A stretch of 64,000 bases of DNA from positions 524,296 to 588,295 of the forward strand of contig NZ_JAGIXS010000002.1 of assembly GCF_030014915.1 (NCBI RefSeq). The letters run 5' to 3'. Below the pieces are notes generated by a model. It worked only from the letters and a program-made list of their open reading frames with translations, was not told the DNA's origin and did not search any database. Position 1 is the first letter of the stretch, and each line of letters opens with the position of its first letter. This DNA comes from Pelomonas sp. V22. Lineage in GTDB: Bacteria; Pseudomonadota; Gammaproteobacteria; Burkholderiales; Burkholderiaceae_C. The translations under genes were made by a program, and so were the position numbers. This document shows positions 1 through 9,088 of this stretch, in pieces.

Positions 1-2487
1 CGCGAGATCCACGAGCGCGCCGGCAGCCTGCAAGCCGGCTCGCTGGCCTATGCCATGGAGAAGCTGCACGAAGCCGGCGTGCGCCCGGCCGAGGTGGCCA
101 AGACCCTGCAGCACGGCTTCATCTCGCCGGTGCTGACCGCCCACCCGACCGAGGTGCAGCGCAAGAGCATCCTCGACGCCGAACGCGCCATCGCCGAGCT
201 GGTGGGCCAGCGCGACACGCTGCACACCGAGCGCGAGAAGCGCGACAACGAGAATCTGATACGCGCCCGCATCACCCAGCTCTGGCAGACGCGCATGCTG
301 CGCTACTCCAAGCTGACCGTGGCCGACGAGATCGAGAACGCGCTCTCCTACTACCAGGCCACCTTCCTGCGCCAGATTCCTAAGCTCTATGCCGAGCTGG
401 AAGAAGCCCTGCCCGGCCATGAGCTGAACAGCTTCCTGCGCATGGGCCACTGGATTGGCGGCGACCGCGACGGCAACCCCAACGTCACCGCCACCACGCT
501 CCGGCATGCGCTGAAGCGCCAGAGCGAAGTGGCGCTGCGCCACTACCTGACCGAGCTGCACGAGCTGGGTGCGGAGCTGTCGATCTCGGCCCGCCTGGCC
601 ACCATCACGCCGGCCATGCAGCAGCTCGCCGAGCGCAGCCCGGACCGCAACGAGCACCGCATGGACGAGCCCTACCGCCGTGCGCTGACCGGCATGTACG
701 CCCGCCTGGCCGCCACGCTGCACGGGCTGACCGGCACCGAGGCGCTTCGTCACGCGGTGGCACCGCAGGATCCGTATCTCTCGCCCGACGAGTTGCTGGC
801 CGACCTGCGTGTGATCGAGGCTTCGCTGAAGAGCCACCATGCCGAGGCGCTGATCGCGCCGCGCCTGTCGCCGCTGCTGCGCGCCATCCAGGTCTTCGGA
901 TTCCACCTCGCCACGCTGGACCTGCGCCAGAGCTCCGACCAGCATGAAGCCGTGGTGGCCGAGCTGCTGGCCGCTGCCAAGGTCTGCCCCGATTACATCG
1001 CCCTCGACGAAGCCGGCCGCCGCGAACTGCTGGTCGGCCTGCTGCACGACGCCCGCCCGCTGCGGGTGATCGGCGGCAGCTACAGCGAGAAGGCCACCGG
1101 CGAGCTGGCCATCTTCGAGGCCGCCCGCGAAGCGCTGCAGCGCTACGGCCGCGAGGCGATCCGCCACTACATCATTTCGCACACCGAATCGGTCTCCGAC
1201 CTGCTCGAGGTGATGCTGCTCTTGAAGGAAGTGGGCCTGCTGCGCGGCACGCTGGACGATGGCGCCGTCAGCGACCTGATCGTCTCGCCGCTGTTCGAGA
1301 CCATCGGCGACCTGCGCGAGGCGCCGGTCATCATGCGCGAGTTCTATGCGCTGCCGGGCATTGCCGCGCTGATCAAGCGCAGCGGTGCTGAGCAGGACAT
1401 CATGCTGGGCTACTCTGACTCCAACAAGGACGGCGGCGTGTTCACCAGCAGCTGGGAGCTCTACCGCGCCGAGATCGCCCTGGTGGCCCTGTTCGAGGAA
1501 TTGAAGAAAACCCAGCCGATCACGCTGCGCCTGTTCCACGGCCGTGGCGGCACGGTAGGCCGGGGCGGTGGCCCGAGCTACCAGGCCATCCTCGCCCAGC
1601 CCCCAGGCACCGTGAACGGCCAGATTCGTCTGACCGAGCAGGGCGAGGTGATCGCCTCCAAGTACGCCAACCCCGAGATCGGCCGCCGCAACCTAGAAAC
1701 GCTCGTGGCAGCCACACTGGAGGCGACGCTCTTGCATCCGACCAAGAGCGCGCCCAAGAGCTTCCTCGAAGCCGCACAAAGCTTGAGCGATGCCAGCTTC
1801 AAGGCTTATCGCGGCCTGGTCTACGACACCAAGGGCTTCGCCGAGTACTTCTTCGCCGCTACGCCGATCCGCGAGATCGCCGAGCTCAACATCGGCTCAC
1901 GCCCTGCCTCACGCAAGGCCACGCGCGCCATCGAAGACCTGCGTGCCATCCCCTGGGGTTTCAGCTGGGGCCAGTCGCGCATCGCCCTGCCCGGCTGGTG
2001 CGGCTTCGGTTCGGGCGTCGAGGCCTTCCTGGGCAAGGAGCCCAAGGCGCGCGCGCAAAACCTGGCCCTCTTGCGCCGCATGGTCAAGCAATGGCCCTTC
2101 TTCAGCACCCTGCTGTCCAACCTCGACATGGTGCTGGCCAAGACCGACATCGGCATCGCCGCGCGCTACGTGGAGCTGGTCGAGGACAAGCGCCTGGGCA
2201 AGAAGATCTTCGAAGCCGTGAAGCGCGAGTTTGAGCAGACCCAGCAAGCCCTGGCTCTCATCACCGGCGAGAACAAGCGCCTCGCTGCCAACCCGGCCCT
2301 CGCGCGCTCGATCGAACACCGCTTCCCTTACATCGACCCGCTGAACCACCTGCAGGTCGAGCTGATGCGCCGCTACCGCGCCGTGCCAGCCGAAAAGCGC
2401 GCGGAAGACCCGACGATGGAGCGCGTGCAGCGCGGCATTCATCTGTCGATCAACGGGATTGCGGCGGGGTTGCGGAATACCGGTTGA
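1..2487 (+). CDS. ppc: Phosphoenolpyruvate carboxylase, 5' end outside the window
   Basis: Cytoplasmic enzyme that carboxylates PEP with bicarbonate to oxaloacetate and so refills the TCA cycle. The frame is open from base 1, and 828 codons are visible. Full-length relatives are about 900-950 residues, so roughly 100 N-terminal residues lie outside. Visible family signatures are the catalytic-histidine motif TAHPTE at window codons 46-51, [24 protein letters not shown], the [13 protein letters not shown] loop, and the conserved carboxy end [12 protein letters not shown]. An in-frame ATG at 55 exists but lies inside the conserved domain, so it is not the start. The gene ends 36 bases before the convergent hypothetical gene. 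Nothing looks broken. Confidence 0.97.
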   Translation, partial: REIHERAGSLQAGSLAYAMEKLHEAGVRPAEVAKTLQHGFISPVLTAHPTEVQRKSILDAERAIAELVGQRDTLHTEREKRDNENLIRARITQLWQTRMLRYSKLTVADEIENALSYYQATFLRQIPKLYAELEEALPGHELNSFLRMGHWIGGDRDGNPNVTATTLRHALKRQSEVALRHYLTELHELGAELSISARLATITPAMQQLAERSPDRNEHRMDEPYRRALTGMYARLAATLHGLTGTEALRHAVAPQDPYLSPDELLADLRVIEASLKSHHAEALIAPRLSPLLRAIQVFGFHLATLDLRQSSDQHEAVVAELLAAAKVCPDYIALDEAGRRELLVGLLHDARPLRVIGGSYSEKATGELAIFEAAREALQRYGREAIRHYIISHTESVSDLLEVMLLLKEVGLLRGTLDDGAVSDLIVSPLFETIGDLREAPVIMREFYALPGIAALIKRSGAEQDIMLGYSDSNKDGGVFTSSWELYRAEIALVALFEELKKTQPITLRLFHGRGGTVGRGGGPSYQAILAQPPGTVNGQIRLTEQGEVIASKYANPEIGRRNLETLVAATLEATLLHPTKSAPKSFLEAAQSLSDASFKAYRGLVYDTKGFAEYFFAATPIREIAELNIGSRPASRKATRAIEDLRAIPWGFSWGQSRIALPGWCGFGSGVEAFLGKEPKARAQNLALLRRMVKQWPFFSTLLSNLDMVLAKTDIGIAARYVELVEDKRLGKKIFEAVKREFEQTQQALALITGENKRLAANPALARSIEHRFPYIDPLNHLQVELMRRYRAVPAEKRAEDPTMERVQRGIHLSINGIAAGLRNTG

Positions 2488-2523
2488 GCAGGGCGCTCCA
2501 GGTCTGCTGGCGGCCCGCAAGCT

Positions 2524-3825
2524 TCATCGCGCGGTCCCGCTGGCCGCTTCCGCGGCTTGCCGCGCATGAGCCAGCCTCATCAGCCCCAACTCGTCGAACT
2601 TCATAAGGTCGAGCATGTCTTGCCGCAGGAGCTCGGCTTGGCAACTGCCCGCCGCCAGCTTCTCCATGGACCGCTCGTCAAAACCGAAGACCGGATGCTC
2701 GCGCAGCCATTCGCGGTTTTGCTTCAGCTCTTCGTACCGAGGCACCCAACGCGGGTCCTCACTGCCGAGTGCTCTGGCGACGGCAACGGACGTCATGCGA
2801 AGCAAGGTCGTCTGATACTCGCGGTTGTAGATGCGGTCTGCGGCAGCCAGGCAATGCCCACGCAACTCGCTGGACCTCGCCTCCTTGCAACGTCCAAGGA
2901 AGGCATGCGGCGACGCCAACTCAATGCTGAACTGCGCCTCCACCATCGCCTTGAGCTCCGCCGCTTGGCGCAGCCCCGGCGGCCCGGGCTCCGTCAGCAG
3001 GCTTTGCAGAAGGCTCATGTATCGCAGCACATGGGAAGAGTCGTCGCTCGCGCCGAGGGCACGTGCCAGCACAGCATAGACGGCGGCCTCGCCGCTGCCC
3101 TCTGGCAGGCCCGCCAGCAGCCACAGCATTGCGTCGAGGCTGCCTGGTCGTACCTGGACCCACCTGTCCAGCACCTGCTTGCAGACTGGGCTGGCGGCTT
3201 GCCGGTTGCCGCAAGCCAGCGACGCTCCCAGCCACAACACGAAGGGCTGCTCACTGCGCCTGGCCATGCCCAGCAAGTGCTCGGCCCGGGAAACTCCCTG
3301 CTCGCGTTTGTGTCGAAAACTGCCGATCTGCGTGTCGTAGCCACCCACCCGGGCGATGAGGAAATCGCTCATCGCCAGCGACTCCTCGTCCCCGCGCGCC
3401 GCCAACTGCGCCGCCCAGCGCTGCAGCAAGGCCTCGGTGCTCTCGTTCAATGCATCGAAGGCCGGCCCGGTGGGCCTGGCGGCACCGTCGTTGGAAGATC
3501 GCTCGTGAGCCGTCAGCGAAGCCTGGACCGCAGACGGGCCGCGCTCGCACCAGGCGGCGTCGTTGCGCGGGTCGAGCAGCCAGGCTTTCTGGCGCGCGGC
3601 CTCGGCTTCGCTCTGGTCAGCCTGCGCTGAGGACTGCTGGGCCAGGGCCCAGGGACTGGCCGCCAAGCCGGAGGCCGCCGAGCCCACAGGCTTCATCGCC
3701 CCCGAGTCGTCAACTGGTCCGGCGGCGCTTGACGGCCCCTCGCCGCCACCGCTCTTCAACGCGAGCAGACCCACGATCAGTGCGGCGAGCAGGCCAAAGG
3801 CAAGGCGCCATCGCTTGGTTCTCAT
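2524..3825 (-). CDS. Unrecognised exported or membrane-anchored six-cysteine protein (paralogue A)
   Basis: I do not recognise this 433-residue protein. It starts with MRTKRWR and a hydrophobic stretch (about residues 8-24), so it is probably secreted or anchored by one N-terminal helix. A strong ribosome site (AAGGAGGAG, 6 bases before ATG) supports the start. Six cysteines occur in the mature part: one near the front, a CX(n)C pair, a second pair, and one near the end. The same six occur in the same order in the upstream gene (3886-5133). Both also share an N-terminal RWR plus hydrophobic segment and a W-x-RGDE-x-SLA-x-DFL block, so they are paralogues from a tandem duplication. It is the last gene of a leftward run that starts with the ABC transporter. 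No catalytic motif was seen. Confidence 0.8.
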   Translation of the reverse strand: MRTKRWRLAFGLLAALIVGLLALKSGGGEGPSSAAGPVDDSGAMKPVGSAASGLAASPWALAQQSSAQADQSEAEAARQKAWLLDPRNDAAWCERGPSAVQASLTAHERSSNDGAARPTGPAFDALNESTEALLQRWAAQLAARGDEESLAMSDFLIARVGGYDTQIGSFRHKREQGVSRAEHLLGMARRSEQPFVLWLGASLACGNRQAASPVCKQVLDRWVQVRPGSLDAMLWLLAGLPEGSGEAAVYAVLARALGASDDSSHVLRYMSLLQSLLTEPGPPGLRQAAELKAMVEAQFSIELASPHAFLGRCKEARSSELRGHCLAAADRIYNREYQTTLLRMTSVAVARALGSEDPRWVPRYEELKQNREWLREHPVFGFDERSMEKLAAGSCQAELLRQDMLDLMKFDELGLMRLAHARQAAEAASGTAR

Positions 3826-3885
3826 TCCTCACTCCTCCTTGTTGTCGCGCCGGGCGTCTGATGGGCCGGGTCGCAGCTTGCTTTC

Positions 3886-5133
3886 CTACTTGCGGGCGGC
3901 CTGCAGCAGGCTGCGGCCGTTCTGCTGGCGGTACTTGGCTGAGAGACTGCTCACATCGAGCCCACGGGCCTTGATTTCGGCCAGCATCGCCGCGCTCTCG
4001 CTGACAGTCAGCGAGGTCTGCACCCAACGCTCGAAGACAGGGCTTTCCTTGCACCGGTAGGCCTGAAACAAGGGCTCGACGAGCATGCCGGCGGACTCGT
4101 CCTGTGACCACTGGAAGGCGGCCTCGGCCTCCTGGGCGCGCGCTTCCCAGACGGCGGCCATGGGCGGCGAGTGGCGGACCAGGGTCAGGTTTTGCATCCA
4201 GTTCATCAAATTGGCCTCTCGCAGCGTCCACAGTTTCTCGGCCAGGGCACGGCAACGCTCCCCGTCGGATCCACCGGCGCAATGCTGATTCAGGCCCCGG
4301 AGGCTCGATGCGGATTGAGCCGCATTGATGCCAATCAGGCCGAGGTCCCTGGAAAAGCGGCGTGGACCGGCCGGCAATTGCGGTGGCAGCGAGCGCAGCA
4401 AACTCATCAGCTCGCCGCGATAGCTGTTGTCGTAGCTGGCCTGCATCAAGCCGTTCAACCAGTCGTCAGACACGGGCTGACGTGATGGCGCCCCAGCCAG
4501 CCAGGCACTGAGATTGCCCGGCTCCAGTTGAGCCCAGCGCTCGCGCGGCACCGCCTGCGTACAGCCGAGCGACGGTGCGCAACTCCGCTGGGCGGCCAGG
4601 GCCTGCACAAAGCCGTCGCTGCTGCGCGATGCCCGTTGGTGCAAGCGCTGCGCTGCGGCACCAAAACGCGTCAGATCGTCGCGGCCGATCAAGGCGTCCA
4701 GAAAATCTGCTGTGGCCAGCGAGCGCTCGTCGCCGCGCTGCTTCAAGACATGGATCCAGCGCCTCAGCCAATTCTCATGCTCCTGGCTCGCCGGATCCCA
4801 CTCGTAAGTCGGTCCCTCTGGCAGTTTTCCAGCCTCCAACTGCCGCATCGCCGGTGCCATGCGCTTGCAATCCGCCTCATCCAGCCGCTGCAACTCGGCG
4901 GCATCAAGGATCAAGCGGCGATCTGCCGCATCGGCCTCGCGAGTGGCCAGGCTGGCCAAGGCCCAGGCCGGGCCGTGTGTGGGCTCCTCAGCCTCGTCCG
5001 CCGACGCGCTGGCTGCGGGTTTCGCAGCGACCACTGAAGGCACTGCGCCGTGATCGACGCCCGGCCACAGGCCGACTCCAGCCAGCAGCATCAGCAGCAA
5101 GCCCGCCATAAATACGCTTCGCCATCGTCTCAA
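3886..5133 (-). CDS. Unrecognised exported or membrane-anchored six-cysteine protein (paralogue B)
   Basis: A 415-residue protein of unknown function, paralogous to the next gene downstream. The chosen start is TTG at 5133, because it gives MRRWRSVF followed by a hydrophobic helix. That aligns with the MRTKRWRLAF start of the paralogue, and a GGGAG lies 8 bases upstream. The ATG at 5109 would remove the positively charged leader. Six cysteines match those of the paralogue in order and spacing style, suggesting conserved disulphides in the periplasm. The TTG lies 3 bases after the stop of the ABC ATPase gene, so translation is probably coupled to it. No enzymatic motif was identified. A link to transport is inferred from position only. 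Confidence 0.8.
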   Translation of the reverse strand: MRRWRSVFMAGLLLMLLAGVGLWPGVDHGAVPSVVAAKPAASASADEAEEPTHGPAWALASLATREADAADRRLILDAAELQRLDEADCKRMAPAMRQLEAGKLPEGPTYEWDPASQEHENWLRRWIHVLKQRGDERSLATADFLDALIGRDDLTRFGAAAQRLHQRASRSSDGFVQALAAQRSCAPSLGCTQAVPRERWAQLEPGNLSAWLAGAPSRQPVSDDWLNGLMQASYDNSYRGELMSLLRSLPPQLPAGPRRFSRDLGLIGINAAQSASSLRGLNQHCAGGSDGERCRALAEKLWTLREANLMNWMQNLTLVRHSPPMAAVWEARAQEAEAAFQWSQDESAGMLVEPLFQAYRCKESPVFERWVQTSLTVSESAAMLAEIKARGLDVSSLSAKYRQQNGRSLLQAARK

Positions 5134-5136
5134 TCC

Positions 5137-6423
5137 TCATTCTCCCGCCTCCGGCAAATGAATCATGCCGGTGTGGAAATCGTATTCGAAGACCTCACCA
5201 TAACGCGCCCATTCGATGGCGACCTGCAGCACGCGTTCGGCTTCCTGCTCATCCATGCTTTCGCGCAGCAGCTTGAGGAAGGGCTCTTCGCGCAGCTGGC
5301 CGTTCGCCTCCTGCTCCAGGCTGTGGCGGATGAAGGCCGCCAGCGGCACATGGGCGAGCAATTGCTGGCCAAAGATCTCGCGGCGGAACTCGTGGTCGCC
5401 GTCCACATAGCACTGGCCCAGCGGCGAGATCAGCAGGTCGCCATGGGCGAGCGTGGCCAGCCCGAGGCGCTGCAGCGCACCGGCCAGCGGCAGCAGGTCT
5501 TCGTCGGTGAGCTCGCTCTCCTCGGCCAGCTGCGGCAGGTCGGCGCGGCCCTTGAACTGCTCGTCGGCCAGCAGTTCCAAGAGGCTTTCCATGTGGCCCA
5601 CATCGGCCTCGGGCAGGCGGTCCGACAGGTGCGGCCGCACCGGCTCGGCTTGCGCAGGCGTGGCGCCGGCGGTCATCAGGCTGTAGACCTCGTCGATCAG
5701 CAGGCGCACCTCGGGGCTGTCCGGGTGGCGCGGGCGCGGCAGGGTGATGGGCAGCTCGGCACGCACGCGGCCCGGGTTGCTGGAGAAGACCAGCACGCGG
5801 TCGGCCATCAGCACGGCTTCCTCGATGTTGTGCGAGACCACCAGCATGGCCTTCGTTGGCATCTGGCCACTGCCCCAGAGCTCGAGGATCTCGTTGCGCA
5901 GGCGCTCGCCGGTCAGCACATCGAGCGCCGAGAAGGCCTCGTCCATCAGAAGCACGGCCGGCTCCATCACCAGGGCACGGGCCAGGCCCACACGCTGGCG
6001 CATGCCGCCCGAGAGTTCGCGCGGCAAGGCGCCCTCGAAGCCCGAGAGGCCAATCAGTTCGATCGCGGCAGCGGCACGGCGTTCGCGCTCGGCGGCCGCG
6101 ATGCCGCGCGCCTCGAGGCCCAGCTCCACGTTCTGCTGCACCGTGAGCCAAGGGAACAGTGCGAAGGACTGGAACACCATGGCGATGCCTTCGGCCGGGC
6201 CGAACAGCGGCTGGCTGCGGTAGTGCACGTCGCCGCCGTCGGCCGGGATCAGGCCGGCCATGATGCGCATGAGCGTGGACTTGCCCGAGCCTGATTGGCC
6301 CAGCAGCGCGACGATCTCGCCCTCCTGCAGCTGGAAGTCCACATGCTCCAGCACCAGGCGCGAGCTGCCGTCGGCCGACTTGAAGCTCTTGGCCACATTC
6401 TTCAGCGCCACCAGGGTGCTCAT
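5137..6423 (-). CDS. ABC transporter ATPase of the nitrate/sulfonate/taurine type with C-terminal AAA-associated domain
   Basis: Cytoplasmic ATPase that should energise the permease encoded just upstream. It has 428 residues, whereas plain TauB/SsuB-type ATPases have about 260. Walker A GQSGSGKST is at residues 42-50. The LSGGMRQR signature and Walker B LLMDEAFSALD follow, so the nucleotide site looks intact. After about residue 275 there is an extra domain resembling the ABC AAA-associated C-terminal family (PF09821-like), rich in helices, of unknown role. The start is the ATG at 6423 (MSTLVALKNVAKSF); the frame stays open far upstream without homology. Nitrate/sulfonate-type specificity is a family label only, because no binding protein is encoded here. 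Confidence 0.9.
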   Translation of the reverse strand: MSTLVALKNVAKSFKSADGSSRLVLEHVDFQLQEGEIVALLGQSGSGKSTLMRIMAGLIPADGGDVHYRSQPLFGPAEGIAMVFQSFALFPWLTVQQNVELGLEARGIAAAERERRAAAAIELIGLSGFEGALPRELSGGMRQRVGLARALVMEPAVLLMDEAFSALDVLTGERLRNEILELWGSGQMPTKAMLVVSHNIEEAVLMADRVLVFSSNPGRVRAELPITLPRPRHPDSPEVRLLIDEVYSLMTAGATPAQAEPVRPHLSDRLPEADVGHMESLLELLADEQFKGRADLPQLAEESELTDEDLLPLAGALQRLGLATLAHGDLLISPLGQCYVDGDHEFRREIFGQQLLAHVPLAAFIRHSLEQEANGQLREEPFLKLLRESMDEQEAERVLQVAIEWARYGEVFEYDFHTGMIHLPEAGE

Positions 6424-6437
6424 ACCGGTCTCCAAAC

Positions 6438-8165
6438 TCAGAAATGCATGCGCTGCTCGGCGAGGCGGTAGAGCCTGCGCCAGACGAAATGATTCAGCGC
6501 CATCACGAACACGCACATCATGCCGATGCCGAGGGCGATGCGCGGGAAGTCGCCGGCTGCCGTCATGCGGGCGATGTAGCTGCCGAGGCCTTGCGCCTGC
6601 AAGGTGGTATCGCCCCAGCTGACGTACTCGGCCACGATGCTGGCGTTCCAGGAGCCGCCGCTCGCCGTGATTGCGCCAGTGACGAAGCTCGGGAAGATCG
6701 CCGGCAGCAGGTAGCGCCGCCACTTGAGCCAGCCCTTGAGGCCGAGGTTGCCGGCCGCCAGGCGCAGCTCGGTCGGTATCGTCGAGGCGCCGGCGATCAC
6801 GTTGAAGAGCAGATACCACTGCGTGCCGAGGATCATCAAGGGCGAGAGCCAGATGTCGGGGTTGAGCTTCCAGTGCAGGATCACGAGCACGGCGCCCGGG
6901 AACATCAGGTTGGCCGGAAAGGCCGCCAGAAACTGCGCCAGCGCCTGCACGCGGCCGGAGAGGCGCGGGCTCAGGCCAATCCACACGCCGATGGGCACCC
7001 AGACCAGCGAAGCCAGGGCGATCAGCACCAGCACGCGGGCCAGCGTGTAGAAGCCGAGCAGCAGCACATGGCCGGCCTCGCCCCAGCCCACCTCGCTGTG
7101 GATGAAGCTGCCGAGGCGCCAGATGGCGAACAGCACGGCGGCGGCCAGCAGCGCATCCCAGGCGCGCGACCACAGCGGATTGGCCGCCTGCGGCCGCGCG
7201 CGGATCGAGCGGCCATCGAAGCGGCGGCGCGTCATCTGGAAGGAATGCTCCAGCAAGGCCGCCGGCAGGGCCGCCAGGCGGCGCAAGAGCGCGGTGCGGC
7301 GCAGCCAGGTCAAGAGCCAGGAACTGGGGGCCTGCTCGCTGCCGCCTTCCTCGAAGCGGAACTTGTCGGCCCAGGCCAGCAGCGGGCGGAAGAACAGCTG
7401 GTCGTACAAGAGGATGCCGACCAGCATGCCCACGATGGCATAGGCAATGGCATGCAGGTCGCGGGCCTCGATGGCGAGGGCGATGTAGCTGCCCACGCCG
7501 GGCAGCTTGATGTCCTGGTGGGCCACCGAGATCGCCTCCGAGGCGACCACGAAGAACCAGCCGCCCGACATGCTCATCATCATGTTCCAGAGCAGGCCCG
7601 GCATGGCGAACGGCAGCTCCAAGCGCCAGAAGCGCTGCCAGGCCGAGAGCTGGAAGATGCGCGCCGCCTCCTGCAGCTCGCCCGGCACGGTGCGCAGCGA
7701 CTGGTAGAGGCTGAAGGCCATGTTCCAGGCCTGCGAAGTGAAGATGGCGAAGATGGCCGCGCATTCCACGCCGAGCAGGCTGCCGGGGAACAGCGCGATG
7801 AAGCCGGTCACCGTGATCGACAGGAAACCGAGGATAGGGATGGACTGCAGGATGTCCAGCAGCGGCACCAGCACCCGCTCGGCCGCCTTGACCTTGGCAG
7901 CGAGCGCCGCGAACGCGCAGGCGAACACCAGCGAGGCGGCAAGCGCCAGGAACATGCGCAAGGTGGTGCGCAGCAGGTAGTACGGCAGGACTTGCGGATC
8001 GAGGCTCAGCGGCAGCGCATCGCCCACATGGAAGGGCTTGGCCATCTGCGAGGCCGCCAGGGCCAGCAGGGTGAACAGGGCAAGGACCAGGGGCAGCAGC
8101 GCCCAGTCCCAGCGGTTGGCGGGAGCCTCGACCGCCAGCCGAGGGAAAAAGCGTTTGTCCAGCAT
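6438..8165 (-). CDS. Duplicated ABC transporter permease (two fused inner-membrane permease domains)
   Basis: Inner-membrane permease of 575 residues that contains two consecutive binding-protein-dependent permease domains in one chain. Each has several membrane helices and an EAA-type cytoplasmic loop (ELQEAARIFQLSAWQRFWRLELP in the first half, cut here for length; LRLAAGNLGLKGWLKWRR in the second). Such fused permeases pair with ATPases carrying an AAA-associated tail, as here, 14 bases downstream. The chosen start is ATG at 8165 (MLDKRFFPRL). A TTG at 8207 would add 14 residues without a better ribosome site. No periplasmic binding protein is adjacent, so the substrate is unknown, possibly an anion by family. 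Confidence 0.88.
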   Translation of the reverse strand: MLDKRFFPRLAVEAPANRWDWALLPLVLALFTLLALAASQMAKPFHVGDALPLSLDPQVLPYYLLRTTLRMFLALAASLVFACAFAALAAKVKAAERVLVPLLDILQSIPILGFLSITVTGFIALFPGSLLGVECAAIFAIFTSQAWNMAFSLYQSLRTVPGELQEAARIFQLSAWQRFWRLELPFAMPGLLWNMMMSMSGGWFFVVASEAISVAHQDIKLPGVGSYIALAIEARDLHAIAYAIVGMLVGILLYDQLFFRPLLAWADKFRFEEGGSEQAPSSWLLTWLRRTALLRRLAALPAALLEHSFQMTRRRFDGRSIRARPQAANPLWSRAWDALLAAAVLFAIWRLGSFIHSEVGWGEAGHVLLLGFYTLARVLVLIALASLVWVPIGVWIGLSPRLSGRVQALAQFLAAFPANLMFPGAVLVILHWKLNPDIWLSPLMILGTQWYLLFNVIAGASTIPTELRLAAGNLGLKGWLKWRRYLLPAIFPSFVTGAITASGGSWNASIVAEYVSWGDTTLQAQGLGSYIARMTAAGDFPRIALGIGMMCVFVMALNHFVWRRLYRLAEQRMHF

Positions 8166-8271
8166 CTCGGGCGGGGTCGGAAAAGGTGGCGCAGAGGGGT
8201 GGCGCAACGGTGCGCGGCGATGATAGCCAGCGAGGCTGTCAGAAAGCCTTCAGCCGCATGACGCGAGCGCG

Positions 8272-9081
8272 TCAGCCGCCGGCCGCCAGCGCCTCGCGCA
8301 CGGCCGCCACCTGGCGGCGCGACACGGCCAGCCACTCGTCGACCTGGGCGATGCGCACGGCCCAGCCTTCGGCCGCCTCACCGCCCTCTTCCTCACCCGG
8401 CGCAGCGGCGTGCTTTTGCAGCTCGCGCACGGCGGCCTTGGCCACCAGCGCATTGCGGTGCACGCGCAGAAAGCGCTCGCCGAGGCGCTGCTCATAGTCA
8501 GACAGGCTGCCATCCATCACCAGGCTCTGGGTGGCGGTGCGCAGCGTCAGGTACTTCAGCTCGGCCTTCAGGTACAGCACCTCGGTGATCGGGATGCGCA
8601 GCATGCGGCCGCGGTCGTTCACCACGATGACGCCGGCCTCGGCCGCCTCCTGCGCCGGGCGGCTCTGCGCTGCTGCGCGCTCCACGAGGCGCTGGGCCAC
8701 GCGGGCCAGTGCGGCCTGCAGGCGCTCGCGGCGCACCGGCTTGGTCAGGTAGTCCATGGCATCCAGCTCGAAGGCACGCAGCGCATGCTCGCCATGGGCG
8801 GTGACGAAGACCACGGCCGGCACCGGCAGGCCTTGCGCCGCGCGGTCGCGCAGCACGTCGGCCAGTTGCAGGCCGTCGGGGCCGGGCATCTGGACGTCGA
8901 GCAACACCAGGTCGCTGGCATGGTCGCGCAGCCAGTGCTGGGCCTGCGTGGCCGAGCCGGCCTCGGCCACCACCTCGGCCTTGGGCTCGGAACAGCTCTC
9001 GACCAGGCCGCGCAGCCGCATCCGGGCCAGCGGCTCGTCGTCAACGATCAGGACCTTGAGGGGCTCTGTGATGTTCATCAT
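8272..9081 (-). CDS. algR: LytTR-type response regulator (AlgR-like)
   Basis: DNA-binding response regulator of 269 residues. The receiver domain shows the acidic pair D14/D15, the phospho-acceptor D62 (LLDVQMPGPDG) and the lysine of YLTKPVRRERL. The C-terminal LytTR domain covers roughly residues 150-235 (IPITEVLYLKAELKYL, FLRVHRNALV) and ends in an alanine-rich tail. It follows the sensor gene at 9089-10171 by 7 bases, so the two form an operon. The arrangement sensor-regulator diverging from argH is the same as algZ/algR-argH of pseudomonads and many betaproteobacteria, where AlgR controls virulence or type IV pilus genes. The regulon in this organism cannot be read from the sequence. Two ATGs (9081, 9078) are possible. 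Confidence 0.9.
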   Translation of the reverse strand: MMNITEPLKVLIVDDEPLARMRLRGLVESCSEPKAEVVAEAGSATQAQHWLRDHASDLVLLDVQMPGPDGLQLADVLRDRAAQGLPVPAVVFVTAHGEHALRAFELDAMDYLTKPVRRERLQAALARVAQRLVERAAAQSRPAQEAAEAGVIVVNDRGRMLRIPITEVLYLKAELKYLTLRTATQSLVMDGSLSDYEQRLGERFLRVHRNALVAKAAVRELQKHAAAPGEEEGGEAAEGWAVRIAQVDEWLAVSRRQVAAVREALAAGG

Positions 9082-9088
9082 CGGTTCA

